A DNA stretch of 64,000 nucleotides from assembly GCA_015178975.1 (NCBI GenBank), contig WHVD01000236.1:39087-103086 (forward strand), written 5' to 3'. Position numbers and translations under genes: made by a program. This document shows positions 48,171 to 59,924 of the stretch, piece after piece; the first letter of the stretch is position 1, and every line of letters starts with the position of its first letter. The stretch comes from Hysterangium stoloniferum (Eukaryota > Basidiomycota > Agaricomycetes > Hysterangiales > Hysterangiaceae). Below the pieces are notes generated by a model. It ran no database searches, was not told the DNA's origin, and saw only the letters and a list, made by a program, of their open reading frames with translations.

Positions 48171-48985
48171 TGTTATGACCCATTCTGAGATACTTCAATC
48201 TTCCATAATTATCCAACTTTCTGCCCCAAGTCTCCAATCCGACTTCCTGACTCAATATCCAACCCAACTTCTGACTATGGAACATTTATAGTTCCCATAC
48301 TTCTGGGTCTCATCCTTGTTCTGCATTTGGTATCTTATCAGTCAACAAGTATTCACTCATTTGCTTGTTGTATTCCCATTTCAGAATACTCACCTAAATT
48401 TGTCTTATTATGATCCTAGTTTGTAGTACAATAATGAAAGAACTTATATTATTTTCCATGAATTTGTACTGTACCTCAGATCTGATATCGACTTAGTTTC
48501 TTATTCCTTCTTCTTTCTCAGTCTTATAGGATACACTGATTCTGATTGGGCTAATTGCCTTCATACCCATCACAGTATCAGTGGTTATACTGTTACCTCA
48601 GGTTATGGCATTAATCTCATGGGGCATGAAAAGGCAGAAAACAGTGGCAGCTTCATCTTGTGAGGCTAAGTACATTTCTGCTGCATTTGAGGCTGTCAAA
48701 GAAGGAACTTGGTGCTGTGTATTACTCATGGGCATTTATTTCCCTTGTACAAATTCAACAACTATCCTTTGTGTTAAGTGCCATGTTGGGAACATATTCT
48801 GGAACTATTGGGAAATGTCTAGGAACTCAGAAACCTCATGATAGGTTCAGGACATTGGCTTCAGCTTATGTGCTGCACCTCTACACAAATGCTTGGAATG
48901 TCCTTAATTTCAGAGAGGGGATTTATGCTGGAAGATTATGGATATTCAGAGTTCCAAAGAGTTCTTAATATTGAGCATACAGATT
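48171..48985. mobile_element. Solo LTR split by the inversion
   Basis: Two halves of the family seen at 23559-24102: 48171-48521 (minus) and 48772-48985 (plus). The 5' half carries the shared box at 48855-48879. CpGs of the relative at 23559 are mostly TpG or CpA here (GACGTTGG against GACATTGG). Confidence 0.85.
48520..48985. other. ~465-bp inversion inside the Copia fragment
   Basis: Turning this segment over restores both the RNase H reading order and one continuous LTR (5' half now 48772-48985, 3' half 48171-48521). The LTR then has CTTTG on each side (48767-48771, and as CAAAG at 48166-48170). Confidence 0.85.
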
Positions 48986-49972
48986 GCCAGAGCAACCCAG
49001 GCACCACTTAAGGTTCCTAGTACCTTTTAAATAATGAATAGCCTGAATGGCTGCAGCCCTGTATGGAGTTGAATAACTAGCAAGAAATTGAGATGGTTGT
49101 TGCATAGCATGGGAGATATCAGGTTAAGTAGAGATAGCCAGGTAAAATAAGCACCCAATCAAAGAACAATAGGGTAGTTTAAGAGGTTGGTAAGTTTGAT
49201 TTTGGATAATGATGTGTGATCAAAGCAGAAGAGCTTTAGACTGTCATCCAAGGGGGTAGATACAGTAGATGCTGTACCCCATCCAAATTGAGCTATTATT
49301 TTATTTATGAGTGCAATCTGAGAAAGAGAAATGGAGCTATTAGGTCAATCCAATTTGAGAGAAATTCCCACAACAAAATGGGCAGTACCAAGGTCAGAAA
49401 TAGTCCACACACTATATATCTCCTGTTTAAATACTTCATTTTCTGCAGTTGTTCTAGCAATGGAGAAGTCATCAACATGTACAGTGGGAATAATAATGCC
49501 AGTTGTGGTGCATCTGTAGTAAATGCAAGATTCTGATGTTAGTCTAGTAAAACCCCAAGTCAACATCTGTTTGTTCATTGCTTTGTTCCAGATTTGACTG
49601 CTCTGTTTCATTCTATACAGACCTCAGAGTACCATCCAGATGTAATCCACTTTACCAGGTTCTACAAATCCTTTGGACTGTTCCATATATTGTATTTTTC
49701 CTCAGGGAGCAATCTGTAAAGGAAAGCAGTTTTAATATTGATTTGTTGTGCATCCCAGCCAAGAGTGGCAGCTATATGGAGAAAAACATGCCAGGAGTCC
49801 ATGCATGCAGTAGTTAAGGTCATTTTATGGCAATACTTTCCATATACATATTTGCTTGAAACCTTGGGTCATAGCATCTGTATGTTTTATTTATTTACCA
49901 TCATATCCAATAAGAATGCATTCAATGGATTATTTGTAAAGTTTATGGTTCATTCTGTTCTGAATCAAGATA

Positions 49973-50735
49973 CAGTTGGCAATAAAACCCTTACAATGTT
50001 TGTGCTTTTTGAAAGACATGTCTATTTCCTGGGAAATCCTAAATTCTCTAAATTTCTGAAAATATTATGTAATATACTTCACCACCATACCTTCTTGCAT
50101 GCACAGCTACAAGGCACCATGTTCATATTTGGTAAGTCCACTATCCCAAACAAACCAACAACTCATTGTAAGGGTTTTGTTGCACACTATTTTGAAAATT
50201 GGTATTTAGTATAGCCCCCCTTTGCCCTGATCACTGCTGCAAGCCTTTTAGGCATGCTTTTAATAAGTTTCTGACACTCCTCCTTTGGAATCTCCTCCCA
50301 CAACTTCTATACCCTCTCCCAAAGTTCATGAACACTATTTGCAGGTTGTTCATACTCTCCAGCTTCTTGAGATGTTTCCAGAGATGTTCAATAGGATTCA
50401 TGTCTGGAGATTGTGCAGGCCACTTGAGGACTGTAACCCTATGGTCATTGAACCATTTCTGGGCCTTTTTGCTAGTGTACTTGGGGTCATTGTCTTGTTG
50501 AAAGATGATCCACTGATTGATAGTTGAGGGTTTGCTGGAGTTCATCATCCAGGATGCTCACATAAAGGTCAGCATCCATCTTCCCATCAATTTCAGTTGC
50601 AACCCAACCCCATCCCAGCCAAGCATCCCCATATTATCAAATTTCCTCCAAACTTGACTGTTCTCTCCTATCAGCTAAGCCCTCACCCACATCTTTCAAC
50701 ACATATTTCCTTCCATCTGACCTATTTTCTGACTT
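49973..50735 (-). mobile_element. Tc1/mariner element, copy B, 3' part
   Basis: Minus-strand pieces: DGKMDADLYVSILDDELQQ (about 50580), FQQDNDPKYTSKKAQKWF (second catalytic Asp), SPDMNPIEHLWKHLKKLE (third catalytic position), stop near 50231. CAGTTGGCAATAAAACCC at 49973 follows TA; its inverted copy at 50164-50185 lies 170 bp inside, a double-ended terminal structure. The 5' part is lost at about 50735. Confidence 0.75.
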
Positions 50736-50759
50736 TTAATTCAGTCTCAACTTCTCGAG

Positions 50760-51535
50760 TGCATATTAGGATTGGGAAACCTGCTTGGCCCCAGCTCTCA
50801 TCCCATAACACTTCTCTCTGTTTCTCTAGGATGATCTATCATCCAGACTCCATTCAGACATCCCAGACCCTCTAGGCACTTGAAGATCTCTTGTTCCAAT
50901 CTACCCCTGAATCTGTTTGACATGCATTCATTTGTTTGTTTAATGTGTCCCCTGTACTTGTTCTCATTCCATCTCAAGCCTTATTCCTCCTGCAGAATTG
51001 TTAAGTGCAGGAAATATACCCTGATTTTCTGGTGAATATTCTGATGAGGACTTTTCAGAAATATTCTGGGGACTTCCCAGGACATAGTCTGCAGTATAGT
51101 CCACAGGCTTCCAGGAAGTCATCTGGGGGTATCAGAATATTACCAGGATATGAGAAGGACTTGACTGTGCCCTCACACAATTGTTGGACATACATAACTT
51201 TAAAGAGGTGTTGGTCTGGATACTCCATAAAGTCTGAGAATATGTATGTGAGAGAACCAGAAGTTAGAAGGCCTGAGGGCTCTGAAAATATCCTGGGTGA
51301 GAACAAGTAGTCAGATGATACAAAAGGAGGTTGAGTTGCGAGGTACGAGAAGGACTTGGCTTCAGCTTATGTGCTGTGCCCTTATACACATGTTCAGGTG
51401 CCCTTACATATTTCAAGTTGAGAGATGTTTACATGAGAGGTGTAGATAATCAGAGTTCCAAGGAGTTCTGGATATTGAGTGTACAGAAAGACCAACAGTG
51501 TGAGGGGTACCCCTCATAGTGAAGAAACTTGATAT
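50760..51535 (+). repeat. TGTTA-type LTR fragments
   Basis: 50765-50990 resembles the truncated LTR at 47791-48070. 50999-51530 starts TGTTAAGTGCAGG and carries the shared box at 51356-51380, followed by the GGAGTTCTGGATATTGAGTG stretch also seen at 23730 and 48960. No target duplication was found. Confidence 0.55.
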
Positions 51536-52850
51536 AATCTGCCCTATTATATTTTCTTTGATTTATTCATATTTTTACTATATTTTTACTTAGGATATTC
51601 ATTGAATATCTTGTCTTACTATAGTTTGATGGTCCATGTATCCTTATGGGAGTGTGGACACTTGTGGGTGCATAGATGTTTGTGGGCAAATAGGTACAGA
51701 AGCCATATGTACAATAGTGAGCACAATGGATGGTAGAGGCACTTTTAACCCAGAACCCCCTGCAACAACTGCAAGTAGTGGTTTAGGAATTGCTTATTCA
51801 TCCTGCACATAGGACTTCACACTACTATAGTTGAAGTCCTTATGTAATTGCAAGCCTAACATTCTCACCAAACCTCATTCTCCCTCTCAACTCTTTTCTG
51901 GTCACACCTACAACTATGAATCCTTTGTACTTACAATTGTCTAATCCATATAAGTCTAACTGACATTATTGGGTTGAACCTTTAAGTTCAATCCCATACA
52001 ATTGAGCAATCATTTCCTAGTTATTCTTGTTGTACTTATATGTTGACACTAAAACACTGTACTCATTTAAGTTAATATTATGTGCACGTTGAATGGTAAA
52101 ATACATGACTCTTCACAAAAGGAGTAGATTAGACTAAGTTGAGACTAATTTGAGATACAAACTGGAGAGTAAGGACATGACTATGGAAGACTATATAGTT
52201 GTTCCAATAATTGTGCTACAAATCTGTTAGGAGTCACCTCAAGAGAGACTTATTGATATAACCCAAAAACCAAGTCAATTACAAGACTGGGGTATTACAA
52301 CCACCAGTCCCCTACTTATATATCTACATGTGTACTACCCAATAGCCTAATGTAGTAGTAGGTGTCACACACAGACCAACTAGAAGAAGCTCTGTGCATG
52401 ATGGCACAATCGTCAGAGTTCTAACTAACATAGAGAAAGAATAGAAGAAACTCTAACAACAGAAGCATAATCTCTTAGACTACTAGGGTCACAGACATAT
52501 GCTAGTAGTAATATTAACACATAGGGGTGGCAATAAGATAAGCCCTGAAAAAATCTGAGAGTATAATAAAAACATGTTTTTGGAAATGTTTCCAAAATAA
52601 ACACATAACAACAAGTGAGGTAAATGAGGAACAAGGACCAGGACATATCAGGGAATAAGTGCAGAAGCAATACACAAGTGAATGTATTTGAGGGGTCTGG
52701 GTCATGGATACTAAGCATCTAAAGAATGTGCAGTAGTCTGACTGGATTCCAGGTCATGAGATGACCAGGGACACTTGGAGAAGATAACTGTTAAGGGGAG
52801 TCCAGTGGGTTCTTGGTCATATGATGAGGTATCTAGTTGAAGGCAGATGT
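51536..52850. other. AT-rich, nearly CpG-free DNA, nothing recognised
   Basis: No gene or repeat structure that I can support. Minus-strand frames near 52500-52700 look like chance. Confidence 0.4.
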
Positions 52851-52879
52851 TATAGTCTAGATGTCTAAAGGCTAAAGAG

Positions 52880-53290
52880 GAGGGTATGCCAGGGGTCTGT
52901 AGGGTTAGAACATACTTAACTGGGAAGTCCAGTTCTACAAGACAAGTGGAGCTTGGCTTCAGCTTATGTGCTGCACTCCTATGCAAATACTTGTGTGTCC
53001 TTAATTTCAAAGGGCTGATATGTGCTGGAGAACTTATGGATATTTGGAGTTCTGAAGAGTTCCAAATATTGAGTGTACATAAAGAGAAGAAGAATAAGCT
53101 TACTAAGTCAATATCAGATCTGAGGTGTAAGTACAAATGCATGGAAACTAACATAGGCTTTCTGGTAATTGTAATCCAAACTGAGATCACAATAAGATGG
53201 ATTAGGATAGGGGTTTCCAATTTGGAACATAATAAGCAAATGAATGAATACTTGTCAACAGAAAAGTTACCAAATACAGAACAAGGAGAA
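52880..53290 (+). repeat. CpG-decayed LTR fragment
   Basis: Shared box at 52953-52977. The sequence to CAAATACAGAACAAGG matches 23642-24010 of the LTR at 23559, truncated at both ends and with CpGs replaced. It stops where block B begins. Confidence 0.7.
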
Positions 53291-53577
53291 AGTTTCGAAT
53301 GGTTGGTATGGTGACATAAAGATATTTGTTCTCCAGGAATTCCTTGACCAAAGACTACATCCCCACTCCTGGTCATACATACTTATATGAGATAGCACAG
53401 TGACCAAGGCAATGCCTGGCCACCAGCATCCACCAGAGTGCTGCTGGGCAGACCACCACCTTATCACTCACCACAATCAGTGTCTCTGAAGATTGAACTT
53501 TGTCAGCTAAGTTAGAGGGTGGCTAGGGAAATGGGATAGTATTGGCTTCAAACTGATGAAAGCTCTCATCAGGGGGA
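53291..53577. repeat. Block B, first segment (inverted match to 15080-15365)
   Basis: Reverse-complement match to block A. Almost every CpG of block A is TpG or CpA here, for example GGCGGTCTGCCCAGCGGC in A against GGTGGTCTGCCCAGCAGC in B. Confidence 0.88.
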
Positions 53578-54596
53578 TGTTAGAATATAGGGCTGTGCGA
53601 GCATGCACAAGGTGCCACACCGGGAATTTGCCACCCTATTGTTCTTTTAAGTTTGGCTTAACCCTTTGTTGCCATATGTCTATTGTTCTCAAGGCATATA
53701 TAACTAGTGTATATTTCTTGTACTTATGCCATCCGTTTGCCTCCTACGAGACACAGAGGGTCAAATGGAAATGATATTCATCACTGCTTGAGATTCACGA
53801 GCTTTAAGATTTTATCCCAACACAAACGGATCCTGTCCTTTCGAGTGGGTCAGTAACATATTCACTTCACCATTGTCGTCATTGCTGGCTCTCGTTTCCC
53901 CCCTGCCAACTCGACTTCTTGACCTCTCAGATGCTGCTGGAGTTGAAGACTCACGCTCTGACATCCGATTCTTGCCGTTGTCCATCGCACCGCAGAAAGC
54001 CACTCACTCGGAGCGCAGATCAAAGTCCTCTTGTCACTGAGGCACAAGAAGGCCTGCAATGCCTCTAAACTTGCAGAAGAAAGTCCTCCATGAGCCTGGG
54101 GGCAGAAGAATTGTAGAAGGAGTCCCTTGAGTGGGGCTCCAGAAGACCATTGAGGGGGTGCCTTGAGCAGGCCTCCAGAAGACCAGGGAGTGCCTTGAGC
54201 AGGCCTGCTGACGATTTTAGAGGGATTTGGGAAGCATTGAAGAAGACGAGAGTTTTTTGGAGGATTTTTGGAGTGACTGAGGAGAAGTTGAAGTGATTCG
54301 ACTGCCAATTTCAGGAAGTGCTTTTGGCACCTTGTTTTGCTCGAGGGAGTGTGTTAGAATATATGGCTGTGCGAGCATGCACAAGGTGCCACACCAGCAA
54401 TTTGCCACCCTATTGTTCTTTTAAGTTTGGCTTACCCCTTTGTTGCCATATATCTATTGTTCTCAAGGCATATATAACTAGTGTATATTTCTTGTACTTA
54501 TGCCATCCGTTTGCCTCCTACGAGACACAGAGGGTCAAATGGAAATGATATTCATCACTGCTTGAGATTCACGAGCTTTAAGATTTTATCCCAACA
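53578..54596 (+). mobile_element. TRIM-like miniature LTR element, target duplication GGGGA
   Basis: Two 245-bp LTRs (53578-53822 and 54352-54596; TGTTAGAATAT...TTTATCCCAACA) flank about 530 bp with no retroviral-type coding. GGGGA lies at 53573-53577 and 54597-54601. The LTRs differ at about five positions. A purine stretch (GAGGGAGTG) precedes the right LTR. The empty site is at about 15075-15090. CpGs are retained, in contrast to the flanks. Confidence 0.93.
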
Positions 54597-54601
54597 GGGG
54601 A

Positions 54602-55196
54602 TACTGCTACCCATACCATTTTACCCATCCAGAATTACTGATTAGGAGTCTACACTAAGCCTGAGAGTGAAAGGGAGTGATAAGATACTGGATTCATGCT
54701 GACCAATGTGTGCAGTGCTCCCCCCTTTCACCCTGTGTGTCTTTGAAAAGTCCTCTGGTCAAAACTTTATTGTAAGATTGCCTACCATTTCCCCCACCCC
54801 CAGGAATCCTAGGGCAGATTTCACCTACAGAGATTGTGGAATATGCCTATTGCACAGATATCTGTACATCTGGGCCTCACACATTGAAGCCCAGTGAAAA
54901 CCTGCTCTGGAAAGATCTGGGATTTTCCATGGGAATCTGCTGAGAACTGAAGAGCAGATTGGATTCAGATATTTCTAGATTTTGGCCACCCTCCAGGAGA
55001 TCTGCTGCTCTCTGCTGACACATTCTCTGGCTGAAATTTGAAAACTCAATCAAAATGCTGAGCACTTCTGGCTCTAGTTGGTGTGGTCTGTTGCATGCTG
55101 TAAATGTTTTAAATTGCTAGTTAATTATTAATTCTGCTATAATACATATTTGTACTGGTATATTCTGCATTCTACTGTGTCCATCTGAGCTCTGGA
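54602..55196. repeat. Block B, second segment (inverted match to 14130-15075)
   Basis: Matches block A with a gap: A positions about 14625-14990 are missing here. It contains almost no CpG. The frame kept open in block A (14712-14269) is broken here. Confidence 0.85.
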
Positions 55197-55198
55197 TA

Positions 55199-55936
55199 CA
55201 GTTGATTATGTCATAATGCATAACACTCATCCCCACCCTCAGCCAATGCATTATGAGATTTATGCAACACCAGAAGTGTCACACATGTGTGACAATATGT
55301 GACATATACGTTGTTTATGGTGTTGTCTAGGGCCAGTCTTCAATGTAAATGACATTTTATTAGAATATTATTTTTTGCAAAAAGGCAATTTCAACAGTGA
55401 TTTAGTTTTGAAAAGGCAATAGGGTCAGCAAGTGTCAGATTTGCCCGCTGTGTGTGGATTCCTGGTTTTGCAGATGTCTTTGGCATATCTTTACTGCCAA
55501 CCTGCTTCTGTTTGTTTTTGACATAAGGTGCTGGCTTTTCTCAAGGCTTTCATGTAGTCTTGGGCTCAGTTTTAGGCATAAGGAATTAAAGACACAGTTG
55601 GAGAATGATAAAGGGTGTATGAAAATTTCCAATGCCCTGACATGCCTTAGCGCAATGCCATTACATACTGGTATTTGTATGAATAATACAGCCTATTTAA
55701 TTCAAACCTAGGCAGCCGGTGAAAGCTGTGCCTCAATCTGTCCTATCACAGTAATTCCAGTTCCGAAACCTTAATTTCTCTCCCCGTAGTAATGCATATT
55801 GCCCTCCTTGGCCTATGCATTATGCATTATGCGTTATGCATTCATTTTCTCTGTGTACCAACATTGTTCCCAATACAACCCAATGCATTATTAGATTTAT
55901 GCATTATGACCTTATGCATTATGACCTAATTGACTG
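55199..55936. mobile_element. 738-bp Tc1/mariner-type MITE with TA duplication
   Basis: Left end CAGTTGATTATGTCATAATG, right end the complement of CAGTCAATTAGGTCATAATG, with TA on each side (55197-55198, 55937-55938). Several TGCATTATG motifs lie near both ends. The uninterrupted sequence GGATACTCGCC is present in block A at about 14130-14142. I see no transposase frame. Confidence 0.92.
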
Positions 55937-56745
55937 TACTCACTATTTCCTGCTCTACCGATTTTCATCCTTTGAGAGATAAACATATTTGTGAGTGAAT
56001 CTATTAGAAAAAACAACAATGTTTAGTTAGTGAGGCAAGATTAAGGTGAAAGATGAAGAAAAAATGTTTGACTTTATGCATCTATTAGTTGGCAACAACG
56101 ATGAGAAGTTTTCTTTGTTTCCTTAGCATGCACATCGTACTTCTAGAAGATGACATACTTTCATAAAATTCATAAGTTTGAAATGCGATTGACATACCTT
56201 TCGTGTCTCCTTTTTAAGGTTATTGAAAACCTTCTTGAACCCAGCTGATGTCATACCAGGGTGCTCTTTGAGGTAATTGAGTGCATTAAGATTACTATTT
56301 TCTTTTTTCAGACCATAGAGGAAAATGCAATGAAAAAATTGTACCATGCTGTAATTACCTTTGACGGTTCCATCATTTTTCCCTTCTTGGGCTAGGTCCT
56401 TTTTGATGCAGTAGGTGCGAGTAAGGTAGGTCCATATGGGATCTCATCGGAGGGAGCAGGGATCATCAGGTTCATTCTATATAAAGTAAGTGATAAGAAA
56501 ATGACAGACTTCAGAAATGCTAAATGGGGGTTGAAAAAACATCCAATAATTCATCCTAAATGTCGTGGCCACTGGGCCTGGTTCAGTTGGAGAGAATACT
56601 AAAGTGGTATGGCAATTAACTTGAGTCATATCGAGTTAACATGGTGGTAAGAAAGAAAGTTGTAAGAGACAATTCAAGGAAGGAAATGAGAGTAAGTAAT
56701 GCTAGAGCATGATACGCGGTTCAATCACGTCGGTACGGTGCAGGC
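55937..56745. repeat. Block B, third segment (inverted match to 13355-14135)
   Basis: Close reverse-complement match to block A up to GCGGTTCAATCAC. The last ~120 bp recur at 59680-59790. CpG content is higher than in 53.3-55.2 kb. Confidence 0.85.
56060..56350 (-). pseudogene. Two-exon gene fragment, block B copy
   Basis: Minus strand: NALNYLKEHPGMTSAGFKKV...KKETRK, donor GTATGT at 56197, 55-nt intron, acceptor CTAG, then KYDVHAKETKK. Same structure as 13815-13985. Both ends are missing. Confidence 0.45.
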
Positions 56746-59626
56746 ATCATCGCTCCGTGCAGCCAACAAAGCTGTTCTCAATGACGTTCGGTGCGGTTTA
56801 GAGCCGCGAGACACAGACATCAGTACCCTCCTGGGGTGACTCTACGATGAGAACTCCCGTGAAGCAATGGGGGCCAAACGTCCATGAAGGACTAAAGACG
56901 TTTTAAGTATCTCAGCGGTTAAACATTCACTCTATTATACAATACCTAAAGATGTTTTAAGTACTAAATGTATATGATAGGTTTTACTTCTCAAAGATAA
57001 ATATGCATAATCACTGATTGCGCTATTTTGTGCTTGTGCCACTGTTGTTTGCCTAGTTCCGAAAAAGTCAATGCTGATGCATATGTGGTTATCTTTGTTC
57101 CTCAACATGGAGACATGACAGTCTCATAGACACCTTTCATGTTGAAACTTGTTTAACACCATAATCTATCACAAATTTGAACTCTCACCATTTTATGCAT
57201 ATGACATAAATTAAACTCTGCATGTCGGACCTTAATGGAGATAAACAAAGAAGCCAATAGCATACAATCTGCCCCTTTTCAGGAGGTCCTTATTAATAAT
57301 GAGCATTCCAGATAGGCCTTCCTGTTTTCTGTCAGCGATGGGCTGGAAGACCGCGTTCTGAAGTATATAATGCGGCGCATTAACCAGAGGCTTCATGTCA
57401 AGCCTATGACGCAACCGACTTGCACTCGCACGGAGGCTTGGCAGAAGAATAGATTCACGAAATAGTCCCTTCTTCGACTTATCCTGTTTTTTGCTGGAGG
57501 AAGCTTATTCTTGGAGTTATGGTATGATTATTGGCAAGACAAAGATATTCCGAAGCGCTGAACGTAGTTACAGCTGTTGTTGATATGTAGATTTGAATGA
57601 CCAATAGTTTATTCTGAATCACCAAACTTCAACGTCAAGTTAATGCCAGTGAGAGACAAGAGGGTGGCAGACTAGAGAACAGATGATAAATTTTTATACT
57701 AGGAAAAAGCACCCGCAGTACAGAAAACAATATCCTTACGGCTATGGCACCCATCTCCCAAGGAGGAAGACACAACATCTCGGCGAACAATAAAAACAAA
57801 ATTAACACAAGAAGATGCAATGAATCCATGGATTCAAACGAGCCTTCGAGGAGCCTGTTGCAGACGGTTTGAATCCATGCCATAATCCAGGAGAATATGA
57901 ATAACCCATCTGCTCCATCTTTCCATGCAAAAAACTGCTCTATTCATTATACCCGGGAAATACGCTCCGTAGTGAACATTCACCCCAGAAAGGCCCGGAA
58001 AACCGTTTGTTCATTCATATACCAGCCACCAGAGAACTGGAATGAATTGATAGCCGAAAACGCCCGTCAGTCTAGACGAAGGAAAGCATGTCTGCACAAT
58101 GTGGATTTGAACACTTGATGGAAAACCTCACTTTATGTCTTTAAGCGCCTGTCTTCTAGAACCAGTTCGCATCCACTTTCATCAAAAAGGAACTTCTATG
58201 TAGTTAACCGACATCGTTGTATGAGTAGATATATACAATGAAACAACACAGGCATGTGACGAGGGAGTTCTGTGGGTGATTATGCCAAGTGAAATGTACA
58301 GACTATGGGATCCTACCGGCTGATTCCTGTCTGTTGTTTATGACCCAGTGCGATATTATACTCGCATGATTTAGATCCGTGTAAAGGGATCTATTCCTTT
58401 GTGACAGCATCGGACGTCTTCATTAACAATGAGGATGCTATTACCACGACGATTCATCCCGTGGTAAGCAGTCCTCGTTGGTCCAAGGAATTTGCTGAAT
58501 GTTGAATATTCAGCACCCAGATATACTCTTTTAGCCTTTGCCAGCGACATTCTGGAAGATAGCGTTCGTGAGCGTATGATACGTATTAACAAGACGCTGG
58601 ATATGGAGCCCAAGCAATGTGAAGTGACCAACCGGTACTATCAGGGAGGACAGCCCAACACAGGATCCGGCGAATTTATAGACTCCATGACTGCTTGGAG
58701 GCCGGAAATTGAATAAGATTCGTCGTGCTTTAGGGAATTGTAATAATAAGTTCTTGAATGGGTATGGCTAGAGCACCGAATGTTGAGTGGTCGATGTGGG
58801 ATCAACATGGGTAGGCGGGGAGCTAGAGAGGATGTAAGTACCTTATTTATGTTTACTTCCACCATGATGTTTGACCTAATCGATCTCATCGCCTATAACC
58901 GCAAACCTTGAATAAAGTAAGATAAGATAGTAGCACATATATGGACATCATGAATGACCGTACCGTCACAAATCATCTTGTTCCCACCACACCCTTCAAA
59001 CTACGATCAACAGCTCTAACAGCGGTGACACAGACAAAGACCCATCACTTACAATGCCGCTAGTCACACCCGCACCCTTTTCCGGTATCACATTCAACCC
59101 TCAACATATTGTAGACAACGGAAGTCGACACATGGGCGCCTATGTGTATGCAATTCAGCGTTTGACATAGTTATGCCAAAGTACAAGATTAATGTCCGGA
59201 ATTTAAACAGTCAATAGAGCGTGAAAAATCAAATGGGTCCCTTACCAACGGTGTAAAGATACCAAACACTTCGCTAGGGATATATTGGCAAACCATGAAC
59301 TCACGTTAAGACTTGCAGCCTGCAGACACCACAAGACATGGCAGGAGATCACTACATGCCGGTTAATATCAATAATGAAGACGAGAGCTTGGTTTATAAT
59401 TTCATTATTCACCTACAATACTAAGATGTCCCCATCATACATCCAAAATGGACGAGTGGTGGAATGAAGAGAAATGACGAGTTGGTGGATATTGCTACAA
59501 AAGGATACGTCTAGAAAAACAGCAGATTTGAAACAATATTTCAAATATTAATCTGATGCATGCACTCACAGAACGTCAAGCTCATTAATTTGGGGCATTG
59601 AGAGCTGTCCGGGTGGCGGTCAATGG
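56746..59626. other. Moderate-GC DNA between repeated flanks, no recognised gene
   Basis: Bounded by the ~120-bp direct repeat (56620-56745 and 59665-59790). Minus-strand pieces near 57410-57240 (GLSGMLIINKDLLKRG) and 58470-58430 (RGNSILIVNEDV) look distantly alike. A 38-codon frame starts at 59054 (MPLVTPAPFSGITFNPQHIV). A hydrophobic frame opens at 57883 (minus). None can be assigned. Confidence 0.35.
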
Positions 59627-59662
59627 TAGTGATTGGCAAGGCCCGGCCTGAAACCCCCGGAA
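59627..59662 (+). mobile_element. Single hAT terminus
   Basis: TAGTGATTGGCAAGGCCCGG matches the ends of the hAT element at 45351-46726. No partner end is found nearby. Confidence 0.6.
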
Positions 59663-59663
59663 T

Positions 59664-59924
59664 TAACTTGAGTCATATTGAGTTGACATGGTGGTAAGAA
59701 AGAAAGTTGTAAGAGACAGTTCAAGGAAGGAAATGAGAGTAAGTAAAGCTAGAGCATGATACGCGGTTCAATCACATGACCATGTTATTGACTGCCACCC
59801 GCTACAATCCTTTAAACAAGTGTGGTTCAAATGATGTTTCTGTCTGCTCTGTGATATTGTTGGAAATGCGGGCTTTCGAACATTAATGAAAGTGGTATGG
59901 GCATTATTAATTTATTATCTAGGT
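59664..59924. repeat. Block B, fourth segment with LINE-empty site
   Basis: Inverted match to 13352-13430 and 12554-12714. It contains the uninterrupted site of the LINE (AACATGGTCATGTGATTG on the minus strand). It joins directly to VPS15 sequence. Confidence 0.85.

Larger units (their letters stand above)
48079..49960 (-). mobile_element. Copia polyprotein fragment, with LTR insertion and inversion
   Basis: Minus strand: INIKTAFLY (about 49720), KQSSQIWNKAMNKQMLTWGF (about 49580), VHVDDFSIA (RT active-site region, about 49470), then DISHAMQQP and KGTRNLKWCLGCSGN at 48986. The expected next part (GYTDSDWANC, WGMKRQKTVAASSCEAKYIS) lies at 48522-48766 on the opposite strand. The end of RNase H (LCDNNAAINLSEDPLLHSHV) is at 48165-48080, minus again. 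Frameshifts are present. Confidence 0.85.

Noticed and set aside
57635-57883. Hydrophobic minus-strand frame considered as a small membrane protein
   Set aside because: No second exon, conserved partner or coding motif could be supported; left as unassigned DNA.
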